Assembly (NCBI GenBank): GCA_031273515.1
Contig: JAISRU010000265.1
Coordinates: 1-6,537 of the forward strand
Source: Bacteroidales bacterium
GTDB taxonomy: Bacteria > Bacteroidota > Bacteroidia > Bacteroidales > WCHB1-69
Direction of reading: 5' to 3'
DNA: 6,537 bases
The position numbers were made by a program, and so were the translations under genes. Below are positions 1 to 5,806 of the stretch, piece after piece. Under the pieces are notes generated by a model. The model did not search any database. It was given only the letters and a program-made list of their open reading frames with translations, and was not told the origin of the DNA. Within the stretch, counting starts at the first letter, position 1. Every line of letters begins with the position of its first letter.

Positions 1-333
1 CAGATTTCTTTTAAGTATTGGGGGATAGTCCTGCGAAATTATTGGTATTATTTCCACTCCGCTGTTCAGCAATGCTTCAGCGATAAAGGCATTGTTCGGG
101 AAAATAGATTTTAACCGAACAAGCTCGACTATTTGTCTGTCCGTTAAATGATAATCGTATTTCCAATCGTGTTCCGACAGTTGGAAAAACGCTTCAATTG
201 ACGTCTGCTTTTCCTGAAAAAATTTAATGATGAGATTATTCTTATCTTCGTTTCTCCACCCCTCTCTGTTAGAAAAACTCCATATCGGCAAATTATGCGC
301 CAATGTCATCCAATATACTGCATCTCTGTTCAT
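1..333 (-). CDS. dprA: DprA/Smf-like DNA-processing protein, N-terminal part (runs off left edge)
   Basis: The reading frame opens with ATG at 331-333 and stays open for 111 codons to the left edge, so only the N-terminus is visible. It starts MNRDAVYWMTLAHNLPIW and reaches GVEIIPIISQDYPPILKRNL, which resembles the segment of DprA/Smf proteins just before the Rossmann-like core, where a short 'YP..L' motif precedes the nucleotide-binding domain. Family members bind single-stranded DNA and load RecA during natural transformation; some divergent relatives sit in accessory or defence loci. The diagnostic Rossmann core is outside the window, so the assignment rests on the N-terminal pattern alone. 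The start is well supported by an AGGAG ribosome-binding site 7 nt upstream, unusual for this phylum. It is the last visible gene of the minus-strand run, 77 bp after the ABC ATPase gene. Confidence 0.6.
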   Translation of the reverse strand, partial: MNRDAVYWMTLAHNLPIWSFSNREGWRNEDKNNLIIKFFQEKQTSIEAFFQLSEHDWKYDYHLTDRQIVELVRLKSIFPNNAFIAEALLNSGVEIIPIISQDYPPILKRNL

Positions 334-340
334 ATTAAAT

Positions 341-348
341 CTCCTCTT
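341..348 (-). promoter_or_regulatory. Shine-Dalgarno-like ribosome binding site for the DprA-like gene
   Basis: The minus strand reads AAGAGGAG here, followed by a 7-nt spacer and then ATG at 333. Match and spacing are close to ideal. The other starts in the window have A/T-rich leaders without a comparable motif at proper spacing, as is normal in Bacteroidota. The site decides the start of the partial gene to the left. Confidence 0.6.
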
Positions 349-410
349 ACTGTTCGTGTTATTATTACTAAGGATGCTATTTTCACAACGCCCATACTTT
401 TAATTCGATT

Positions 411-2135
411 TTAATTAATAACGGGAATGGCGGCAATTAATTGTTTGCAATAATCGGTTTGCGGATTGGCGTATAATTTATCGGCTTCGTTCAGTTCCAC
501 GATGCGTCCGTTTTTCATTACCATGACCCGCTGCGACATGAATTTTACCACCGATAAATCGTGAGAAATAAAAATATATGTCAATTTAAATTCTTCTTTT
601 AATTCATTGAGCAGATTCAACACCTGCGCCTGTACCGACACGTCCAAAGCAGATACGGATTCGTCGCAGATAATAAAGCGCGGATTGACTGCCAATGCCC
701 GTGCAATACATATTCGTTGTCGTTGTCCTCCCGAGAACTCATGCGGATAACAATAAAAATGTCTTTCTTCCAGATTCACTTTATGCAGCAATTCCATTAC
801 CCGTTGTTTTCGTTGTGCATCGTTCGACAGGATGCCATGTAATTTCATAGGTTCCATAATCGCATTTCCGACAGTATATCGAGGATTCAGCGATGAATAG
901 GGATCTTGAAATATAATCTGCGCCTCTTTCCTGAAAAGACGTAATCGATGAGCCGATAACGCACAGATATTCGTGTCTTTATAGATGATGCTTCCCGACG
1001 ACGGTTCTGTTAGGCGAAGAAGGATACGACCCAATGTTGTTTTTCCGCAACCTGATTCTCCTGCAAGTCCCAGCGTTTCTCCTTCGTAAACGTCGAAACT
1101 GACGTCCTGTACTGCCGGAAAATAAATTCGGCGACCGAACATCTTTCGGGACAAAGGATATGCTTTGTTCAGGTGTTGCACCCTCAGAAGAGGTTCGGAT
1201 GCAAACAGTCTGTCTAATTGTTGCCGACAGACTTCGGGAGATATAATCTCTTTGACAAAAGGCTGTGTCGATGGTTGCTCCTGCAGAAAATCGGATACGA
1301 CAGGCAAACGTTTTAATCGAATATCGACAGGTATTCTACATGCCAACAGTCCCTGCGTATAGGGATGCTGCGGTTGAGAGAAAATCATCTGTTTCTGTTT
1401 ATATTCAACATTTTTTCCTTGATACATCACCAGTACATCATCTGCAATTCGGGACACAACGCCCAGATCGTGCGTTATAAAGATAATGCTCATGCCGTGT
1501 TTTTGCTGCAACTGTTTCATCAACTCCAGAATGGCTTTTTGGACGGTAACATCCAAAGCGGTAGTCGGTTCGTCGGCAATAAGGACATCAGGATTGCATG
1601 ACATCGCCATTGCGATCATCACCCGTTGTTTTTGTCCGCCGGATATTTCGTGAGGATATGCTCGATATGTCTTGAAAGGATCGGGCAACAACACCTCTTT
1701 GAACAGTTCCAGCGTCCGTTCTTTTGCTTTTGCCTTATTCAGATGCAGATGCAATTCGATCGATTCCGTTATTTGTTGTCCGCAACGCATCGAAGGATTG
1801 AGCGACGTCATCGGTTCTTGAAATATCATTCCAATTCGATTACCTCTGTAAAGTCGCATTTGTTTCTCAGACAAGTGCAGAAGATCGGTTTTTGTGCTTA
1901 CACCATCCTCTTGCTGATAAAACGAGATCTCACCCTTATAGCGAACCTTCTTCTCAGGAAGCAAACGCATAATGCTCAACACGGATACCGACTTGCCCGA
2001 ACCTGATTCTCCGACAATACCCAATGTCTTTCCTTTCTCCAACTTGTACGACAATCCTTTCACCGCACTGAACGTCTGTTCCTTTGAAACAAAATCAACA
2101 CTTAAATCAGTTACCTCTAATATAGAATTACTCAT
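411..2135 (-). CDS. Fused two-domain ABC transporter ATPase, oligopeptide (Opp/Dpp/YejF) class
   Basis: A 574-residue cytoplasmic protein carrying two complete nucleotide-binding domains in tandem, equivalent to OppD plus OppF. Such proteins power import of peptides or related solutes through inner-membrane permeases. Domain 1 has Walker A GESGSGKS (42-49), Q-loop Q106, signature SGGQ (165-168), Walker B with D188/E189 and switch H222, ending in the OppD-type tail [13 protein letters not shown] near 257-269. A linker of about 45 residues follows. Domain 2 has Walker A GESGCGKT (359-366), Q410, SGGQ (468-471), D491/E492 and H525. Both sites keep the catalytic Glu and His, so both should hydrolyse ATP. 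Length fits GsiA/YejF-like fused ATPases. ATG at 2135 sits just before the first beta strand. No permease or binding-protein gene is adjacent, so the substrate is unknown; partners are presumably encoded elsewhere. It lies 49 bp after the 193-residue hypothetical gene. Confidence 0.93.
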   Translation of the reverse strand: MSNSILEVTDLSVDFVSKEQTFSAVKGLSYKLEKGKTLGIVGESGSGKSVSVLSIMRLLPEKKVRYKGEISFYQQEDGVSTKTDLLHLSEKQMRLYRGNRIGMIFQEPMTSLNPSMRCGQQITESIELHLHLNKAKAKERTLELFKEVLLPDPFKTYRAYPHEISGGQKQRVMIAMAMSCNPDVLIADEPTTALDVTVQKAILELMKQLQQKHGMSIIFITHDLGVVSRIADDVLVMYQGKNVEYKQKQMIFSQPQHPYTQGLLACRIPVDIRLKRLPVVSDFLQEQPSTQPFVKEIISPEVCRQQLDRLFASEPLLRVQHLNKAYPLSRKMFGRRIYFPAVQDVSFDVYEGETLGLAGESGCGKTTLGRILLRLTEPSSGSIIYKDTNICALSAHRLRLFRKEAQIIFQDPYSSLNPRYTVGNAIMEPMKLHGILSNDAQRKQRVMELLHKVNLEERHFYCYPHEFSGGQRQRICIARALAVNPRFIICDESVSALDVSVQAQVLNLLNELKEEFKLTYIFISHDLSVVKFMSQRVMVMKNGRIVELNEADKLYANPQTDYCKQLIAAIPVIN

Positions 2136-2184
2136 CAGATTAATTGAAAATTAAAATTGCCATTCAGACAATGGAAATCACGAA

Positions 2185-2766
2185 TTATATTTCGGTCAGT
2201 TTTTTTACATACCAGACTTTATATTGTTTGTTTGCCGCTTGTTTTAAGTCGGTTATTTCGGGCAGACACAATCGTAAATTCAATTTTGACCGCTTATACG
2301 ATGTAGAAAGACGAACTACTTTTTCCTGTAAAACAAGCAATCGTTTTTGATGCCATTCGTTTTTAATTTCATACGAATTGTATGTCCAGAAAGAGGGACA
2401 GGCAGTCAATTCCGTTGTTCCGCAGGACAATAACAACGCACGAAGCAAAGTATATATCGCTTTGCGCAAGGGTTCATAATCGAAAAAGGCGCGAAAAATA
2501 ACAGGAAATCCACATTGAATAATATGCCTGTCTATTCTGATAGCAATACCGCTCAATGCTAACAGGACAGTCCCTGTGTCGGTAATTTGTTTCACTTCCA
2601 ACGGCAAAGCTTGTCCTGCTTCCGTATTGTCAAGATGAGAAGCATAGCGCAAATACCGGCAAAGTTCTTCTTCAACAGCCTGATTTGTCAATGACCGAAT
2701 ACAGACGTCTTTATTGGTGAAATCCAAAGCATGATCTGTGAGCATACAAAGTTGAGCCTGTTTCAT
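2185..2766 (-). CDS. Hypothetical protein, 193 residues, family not recognised
   Basis: I do not recognise this protein. The frame is intact from ATG at 2766 to a stop at 2185-2187 and predicts a soluble protein: no signal peptide and no clear membrane helix, although residues about 65-115 are rich in hydrophobic residues (TGTVLLALSGIAIRI, then IYTLLRALLLSCG). The C-terminal 50 residues are basic (SYKRSKLNLRL, ANKQYKVWYVKK), which could suit nucleic-acid binding, but no known motif is visible. It has five cysteines without CxxC or other metal-site spacing. It sits 47 bp after the DnaB-like ATPase gene and 49 bp before the ABC ATPase gene, on the same strand, so co-transcription is likely. A role as accessory factor to the DnaB-like protein is possible but only inferred from position. 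Confidence 0.75.
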   Translation of the reverse strand: MKQAQLCMLTDHALDFTNKDVCIRSLTNQAVEEELCRYLRYASHLDNTEAGQALPLEVKQITDTGTVLLALSGIAIRIDRHIIQCGFPVIFRAFFDYEPLRKAIYTLLRALLLSCGTTELTACPSFWTYNSYEIKNEWHQKRLLVLQEKVVRLSTSYKRSKLNLRLCLPEITDLKQAANKQYKVWYVKKLTEI

Positions 2767-2813
2767 ATTGTCGCCGGTTAGTTTTTTTTGCTTTCTACCG
2801 ATAAAGTATCGTA

Positions 2814-3677
2814 TTAAAAATCAACAAATTTATCAATCGATTCAATAAATTTAAGCGGAACTAAAACAGGTTCCTGTATATTGGGATGCTGTGCAATAAT
2901 AACGGATGCTTTATCGTCCGGATTTTGTCGGTGGATCAGATAAATACTGTCTGCCGTCTGAGGAACAAAATCATACACATTATGGATAGAAGGCGCTGCG
3001 TCCGTATTTAAACTCGTTGTATTTGACATGTGCGAAAAAACAACTACAGGCAAATTAATTTCTTTGGCTGTCTTTTTTATATCATTCAACACATAGTGCG
3101 GTTCTTTTGTATCATCGTCGATGTCGCCCAATTCGGGGAAAGACAATAACTCTAATCCGTCGATAAATATAATGTCTGCGCCGTATTTGTTTTTCAACTG
3201 TTTGCAACGTTTATGAAAATCGTTTTCCGTCAAATGTGGGGTGTCGTCCACATAGATTTCCGATTTGGACAGCGTATACAAAATGGTATTTATTGTTTCT
3301 TTGTCCGAATCTTTAATATCTCCGGCGGTTATTTTTTGTACCGACTGCTGGGTTTCGCTTGTTATCATTCGATGAAACATTTGTGCGGCGGATCGTTCAA
3401 GCGAAAAAACGCCTGCCGTTTTTCCCGATTTGGACGCAATATTAAATAATAACGACAATAAAAATGCCGTTTTACCGCTACCGGGTTTCGACGCCACAAC
3501 GCTTAACTCTCCGGCTTGAAAACCTTTGGTTATGGTATCAATGGTATCGAAGCCTGTCGCTATGCCTGTTGTGTTTGCATCAACTAAATAGCCCGTGTTT
3601 TGCAACAACTGAACTATTATCTCTTTTAATGTCGTAAATTCAAAATTCTCGTGTGATCTTACAAATGCTCTATCCAT
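2814..3677 (-). CDS. Stand-alone DnaB-type helicase C-terminal (RecA-like) ATPase domain protein
   Basis: A 287-residue protein covering only the RecA-fold half of replicative helicase DnaB. Visible in order: a linker-like stretch ending in TGIATGFDTIDTITKGF (37-53, DnaB 'TGIPTGF..LD..T.G'), Walker A SKPGSGKT (63-70), FSLE with E94, a DnaB-like DDTP (144-147), Walker B IIFID (169-173), SHM at 215-217 where DnaB has SQLxR, and TADSIYLIHR (241-250) where DnaB has the DAD..x..R motif. The N-terminal helical domain needed for hexamer and primase contacts is absent; full DnaB is about 450-500 residues. Walker A and B look functional, but the Arg of SQLxR is replaced (SHMSN) and the LRESG-type loop is not recognisable, so a processive helicase is doubtful. 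ATG at 3677 lies 18 bp after the MORN lipoprotein stop, suggesting one transcript. It may act as a DNA-dependent ATPase or as part of an accessory module. Confidence 0.85.
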   Translation of the reverse strand: MDRAFVRSHENFEFTTLKEIIVQLLQNTGYLVDANTTGIATGFDTIDTITKGFQAGELSVVASKPGSGKTAFLLSLLFNIASKSGKTAGVFSLERSAAQMFHRMITSETQQSVQKITAGDIKDSDKETINTILYTLSKSEIYVDDTPHLTENDFHKRCKQLKNKYGADIIFIDGLELLSFPELGDIDDDTKEPHYVLNDIKKTAKEINLPVVVFSHMSNTTSLNTDAAPSIHNVYDFVPQTADSIYLIHRQNPDDKASVIIAQHPNIQEPVLVPLKFIESIDKFVDF

Positions 3678-3695
3678 TCCGTTTATGTAAATTGA

Positions 3696-4352
3696 TTAAT
3701 CTGTATTTATTTGTATGTCGACAATACGTCCGTTTTCGTATATTATTGTTTTTTCTGTCTGTTGTTTGTCGGCAGAATATATTTCTTCTTTCACCATGAT
3801 GCTGTTCTCGTAATAAATTTCCCGAATAATATTTCCGTTGTTTCCATAAGCGGTCAATTCGCCTTTTCCTTTGTTAAAATTTCCTTCACCTGTTTTAAAT
3901 CCTTCTTTGTCGAAATATTCCCATATTCCATCATATTGATCACCGGCGTACTGTCCTGTGAGTAATACCGATCCGTCCGGATAATATTGTTTTATTTTCC
4001 CTTCTTTTTTCCCATTTTCATAATGAAGTTCCAGAATCAGAACGCCTGTTTCGTCAAATTCCAGAACCTCTCCATGCAACAAGTCTTCTTTATAGTTTTC
4101 GATAGTTTCTTTTGCTCCGTTGCGAAAAAAGCGGATCATTTGTCCTTCTTTCAATCCATTCCGGTATGTTATCTCCAAACGCGGCTGTCCATGTTCGTAG
4201 TACCATACGGAAGTTCCGTTTAGTTTTCCGCTTTTGTATGTTAGCGTCGCTTCTGTATTTCCATTTGGGTAGTAATTTCTCTCTGTCTGCTGACAGGCTA
4301 CAAAGAAAAACATACTGAAAAATAATAAAAAAAAGTGTTTTGTCCTCTGCAT
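3696..4352 (-). CDS. MORN_2-repeat (YwqK-type) lipoprotein
   Basis: From ATG at 4352 the 218-residue product begins MQRTKHFFLLFFSMFFFVAC: two basic residues, a very hydrophobic core and a lipobox-like FVAC with C20 as the probable lipidated residue. The rest is about seven to eight tandem repeats of 22-24 residues built on the pattern YY.NG......Y.NGK..G (roughly 27-49, 50-73, 74-97, 98-121, 122-144, 145-167, 168-190 and a degraded 191-212). This is the MORN_2 type, often labelled 'YwqK family antitoxin' in databases, a name with little functional support. It is probably anchored to the inner or outer membrane facing the periplasm; residues after the Cys (QQTER) are not the acidic run seen in many surface-exported Bacteroidota lipoproteins. 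The frame extends to a TTG at 4397, but that codon overlaps a promoter-like motif and would spoil the signal peptide; ATG at 4364 is a possible alternative start. It is first in the presumed operon. Confidence 0.87.
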   Translation of the reverse strand: MQRTKHFFLLFFSMFFFVACQQTERNYYPNGNTEATLTYKSGKLNGTSVWYYEHGQPRLEITYRNGLKEGQMIRFFRNGAKETIENYKEDLLHGEVLEFDETGVLILELHYENGKKEGKIKQYYPDGSVLLTGQYAGDQYDGIWEYFDKEGFKTGEGNFNKGKGELTAYGNNGNIIREIYYENSIMVKEEIYSADKQQTEKTIIYENGRIVDIQINTD

Positions 4353-4394
4353 AAACAATTCCATCAAATCCGGAAAGGAAATTATTTCAGACTG

Positions 4395-4402
4395 CAAAAG
4401 TA
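4395..4402 (-). promoter_or_regulatory. Bacteroidota-type -7 promoter element (TAnnTTTG) upstream of the lipoprotein gene
   Basis: The minus strand reads TACTTTTG, an exact match to the TAnnTTTG -7 consensus of the Bacteroidota housekeeping sigma factor, inside TATACTTTTGC. Transcription would begin a few bases downstream, leaving a leader of roughly 25-40 nt before ATG 4364 or 4352. I see no good TTG at the expected -33 spacing, so the assignment rests on one short box and its position. It is the only such box I noticed ahead of the five-gene run. Confidence 0.45.
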
Positions 4403-4475
4403 TAACTTTTTTCTCAATTGAATGTCATATTTCCAAATTAAATGCGATAGACCCGTAAAACACTGAAAAAGAGCA

Positions 4476-4616
4476 TCAATACAACATGCGAACGACAATA
4501 AATTCTTCCTTTTCGGGAGTATATCCAACGAACAGGACAGTTTTTAGGGGGTCGGATTGCATAAAAAGTCCGACAGAGCGCACATTTCCGTAAAATTTTA
4601 GTCGCAGTATCGTCAT
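4476..4616 (-). CDS. Possible small protein, 46 residues, unsupported by homology
   Basis: The frame runs from ATG at 4616 to TGA at 4476-4478 and predicts a 46-residue product beginning MTILRLKFYGNVRSVGLF and ending EEFIVVRMLY. Composition is protein-like (alternating hydrophobic and charged residues, acidic PEKEEF segment), but I recognise no family. Upstream of the ATG the same frame stays open through a 24-bp tandem repeat that reads as two related 8-residue units, DKSEFKTI and DKSQFKTE, until a TAA at 4674-4676; no standard start codon lies in that part. It could be a genuine small gene, the remnant of a decayed longer gene, or chance. The opposite strand also has a short open frame here (35 codons from 4486), so the frame is not unique. 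Confidence 0.25.
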   Translation of the reverse strand: MTILRLKFYGNVRSVGLFMQSDPLKTVLFVGYTPEKEEFIVVRMLY

Positions 4617-4625
4617 TTTTTTCTC

Positions 4626-4673
4626 TGTCTTGAATTGTGATTTATCTATTGTCTTGAACTCTGATTTATCTGA
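4626..4673. repeat. 24-bp direct tandem repeat, two copies
   Basis: Two adjacent 24-bp units (4626-4649 and 4650-4673) agree at 20 of 24 positions. Both begin TGTCTTGAA and contain TGATTTATCT. The second copy continues into GATTAAGGAATAGC, and this longer version resembles the sequence at 4929-4970 read on the opposite strand. Confidence 0.8.
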
Positions 4674-4716
4674 TTAAGGAATAGCAAATAAAAAACTTAT
4701 AACGGATATGAAATTC

Positions 4717-4833
4717 GACCTCGAAGAGGTCACATGTTTATAGAAGCAATGTACCCTTCTGTTGTTCGACCCCGTCGGGGTCGAATGGAAACACAACATC
4801 GTTTTTCTATAATCATACGATGCCTTCGGCATC
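4717..4833. repeat. Symmetric array of three palindromic hairpins (REP/REPIN-like)
   Basis: Three palindromes each have a 3-nt loop: 4717-4731 (GACCTC-GAA-GAGGTC), 4765-4785 (9-bp stem TTCGACCCC, loop GTC) and 4819-4833 (GATGCC-TTC-GGCATC). Centres are at 4724, 4775 and 4826, exactly 51 bp apart, with two 33-bp spacers. The spacers are partly mirror-related: TATAGAA at 4739-4745 is matched by TTCTATA at 4805-4811, at equal distance from the central loop. Read on the opposite strand, the left hairpin shares with the right one the core CTTCG and the GA...TC ends, while inner stem pairs differ in a compensated way. The whole 117-bp block therefore has dyad symmetry about 4775, as in paired REP elements. 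Its mobility and function are unknown. Confidence 0.75.
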
Positions 4834-4892
4834 AAAACCATGATACATTATTTATTTCACGTTCCTAAATGATGGACTATAATTATTATTAT

Positions 4893-4920
4893 GTAGAAAC
4901 GCTGCATGCAACGTCTCTAC
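4893..4920. repeat. 28-bp near-perfect palindrome centred on TGCATGCA
   Basis: The block starts GTAGAAACG, has TGCATGCA at 4903-4910 as its centre and ends ACGTCTCTAC. Twelve of the 14 pairs match; the two mismatched pairs are A/C type on this strand and would be G-U wobbles in minus-strand RNA. Palindromes of the form GTAGAGACG...CGTCTCTAC are, as I recall, a recurrent dispersed repeat in Bacteroidota and other genomes; that recollection is not verifiable here. Confidence 0.65.
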
Positions 4921-4928
4921 GGTTATCC

Positions 4929-4970
4929 TGCTAATCCTTTAATCCCCCCCGTAAATCCTGATTCAGACAA
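4929..4970 (-). repeat. Dispersed-type repeat, inverted relative of the 24-bp tandem unit
   Basis: On the minus strand this begins TTGTCTGAATCAGGATTTAC and continues through a run of seven G to GATTAAAGGATTAGCA. The plus strand at 4649-4685 carries the blocks TTGTCT, GAA, GATTTA, GATT, AAGGA and TAGCA in the same order, so the two are diverged copies facing each other. The G7 run (C7 at 4944-4950 on the plus strand) has no counterpart in the other copy and looks like a later expansion. Confidence 0.55.
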
Positions 4971-5014
4971 AGGCGAGGACAAAGGGGAAAACAATCCTCG
5001 TCCGTATGGCATGA

Positions 5015-5794
5015 CTAAGAATTTTCAATTAGAAAGTGTTGTTCGTTCACGAAGTCCATAAATCGTTTGGCGAAGTATTCGTTATCGGTTTTCGTGTATC
5101 TTTTCTGTGTGAATATCTGAGCAAGGTTCTCCAATTGATTTTCTTCCAACAATCTTTTTGTCATGTCTGAATTTTCTTTTTCCGCATAAAAGTCCGCGAT
5201 ATTGTCGGAAGAATAATTACGATATACCTCCTGATGAATAACGGCATCCAAAGGAAGTCTGTCGGTCAACGGAGGATTTTCGGCAGGATATCCGACGGTA
5301 ATACAGGTAACAGGTACGACATGCTTTGGCAATTGATAAATTTCGCCTAATTCTTTTGCATTGTAGGTGACCGTTCCAAGATAACAAATTCCCAATCCGA
5401 ACGACTCGGCGGCAATGCAGGCATTCTGAGTAGCAATAACCGCATCAATCACTCCCCATGTAAAACATTGCATATTATTAAATCCGTCGAAATCGGTGTT
5501 ACGCTGTCTGCACCACTGTATAAAACGATTGAAATCGACGCAGAAAGTAAGTATAAGAGGAGCTTCCAAAACAGGTTTCTGGTCGAAATGGAAAGGCGCT
5601 ATCTTTGCTTTCATTTCCGCATCGCGCGTGATAATAATGCTGTATGGCTGTATGTTTCCCGTAGTTGATCCCCGTATGGCTGCCGTCAGAATTTGTAACA
5701 GTATCGGTTCTTCAATTTCGCGCTCGGAATATCGTCGAACAGTACGATGTTCCAATAAAGTTTTCATCGTTTGATTCATCTCTTTGTCTTGCAT
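5015..5794 (-). CDS. NfsA/FRP-like FMN-dependent nitroreductase family protein
   Basis: From ATG at 5794 the product has 259 residues, close to the 240-250 of the NfsA/FRP group of NAD(P)H-dependent nitro/flavin reductases, cytoplasmic FMN homodimers that transfer two electrons to nitroaromatics, quinones or flavins. Visible features: the phosphate-binding HRTVRRYS near 16-23, GSTTGNIQPYSIII at 42-55 (NfsA 'ATSSS..Q..SIIR'), the GLGICYLGTVTYNAKEL segment at 133-149 and VTVGYPAENPP..RLPLDAVIH at about 164-187, matching 'GWPADNP.LKPRLP...VH' in NfsA. The last 60 residues, charged and helical-looking, form the usual C-terminal extension. The physiological substrate cannot be read from sequence. 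ATGs at 5779 and 5767 are alternative starts; the frame extends one codon further to a TTG at 5797. The 62-bp hairpin element ends only 12 nt upstream of the ATG, so its promoter must overlap that element unless a later start is used. Confidence 0.92.
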   Translation of the reverse strand: MQDKEMNQTMKTLLEHRTVRRYSEREIEEPILLQILTAAIRGSTTGNIQPYSIIITRDAEMKAKIAPFHFDQKPVLEAPLILTFCVDFNRFIQWCRQRNTDFDGFNNMQCFTWGVIDAVIATQNACIAAESFGLGICYLGTVTYNAKELGEIYQLPKHVVPVTCITVGYPAENPPLTDRLPLDAVIHQEVYRNYSSDNIADFYAEKENSDMTKRLLEENQLENLAQIFTQKRYTKTDNEYFAKRFMDFVNEQHFLIENS

Positions 5795-5806
5795 CAATAC
5801 AAATAA

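Larger units (their letters stand above)
4617..5014. other. Repeat-rich intergenic region
   Basis: About 400 bp between the nitroreductase stop and the small ORF hold no convincing gene but several distinct repeats: a 24-bp tandem (4626-4673), three evenly spaced hairpins (4717-4833), a 28-bp near-palindrome (4893-4920) and an inverted relative of the tandem unit (4929-4970). A weaker stem (CGAGGA at 4974-4979 with TCCTCG at 4995-5000) follows. The stretch 4834-4892 is AT-rich with nothing identifiable. Such clusters suggest a landing site for REP/MITE-type short elements; no transposase gene is present. Confidence 0.65.

Noticed and set aside
1165..2154. Several plus-strand open frames of 60-126 codons
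   Set aside because: They lie entirely opposite the ABC ATPase gene, show no recognisable protein features and are explained as shadows of its codons.
2160..2174. CCATT/AATGG hairpin between the hypothetical gene and the ABC ATPase gene as a terminator
   Set aside because: The stem is only 5 bp; the T-rich stretch downstream on the minus strand is ordinary for this AT-rich spacer.
2799..2811. CGATA-AAG-TATCG hairpin after the DnaB-like gene as a terminator
   Set aside because: Five AT-rich base pairs and no T-run downstream on the minus strand; likely chance in a 47-bp spacer.
3711..4318. Plus-strand open frames rich in Phe and Ser
   Set aside because: They are antisense to the MORN_2 lipoprotein; the low-complexity composition reflects the complement of its repeats.
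3696..4352. Antitoxin of a toxin-antitoxin pair, as the YwqK family name suggests
   Set aside because: The product has a lipoprotein signal and no toxin gene is adjacent; the family name alone is not evidence.
4551..4574. GTCGGA/TCCGAC inverted repeat
   Set aside because: A 6-bp stem with a 12-nt loop is frequent by chance and lies within the small candidate ORF; no functional context.
4486..4593. 35-codon plus-strand ORF (ATG at 4486)
   Set aside because: Overlaps the 46-codon minus-strand ORF on the other strand and shows nothing protein-like beyond an open frame.
4717..4920. CRISPR array
   Set aside because: Spacing is regular, but the three hairpins are not identical repeats, are mirror-related rather than direct, and no cas gene is present.
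4974..5000. Stem CGAGGA/TCCTCG after the nitroreductase stop as an intrinsic terminator
   Set aside because: Only 6 bp around a 15-nt loop, with no U-run following on the minus strand; too weak to call.
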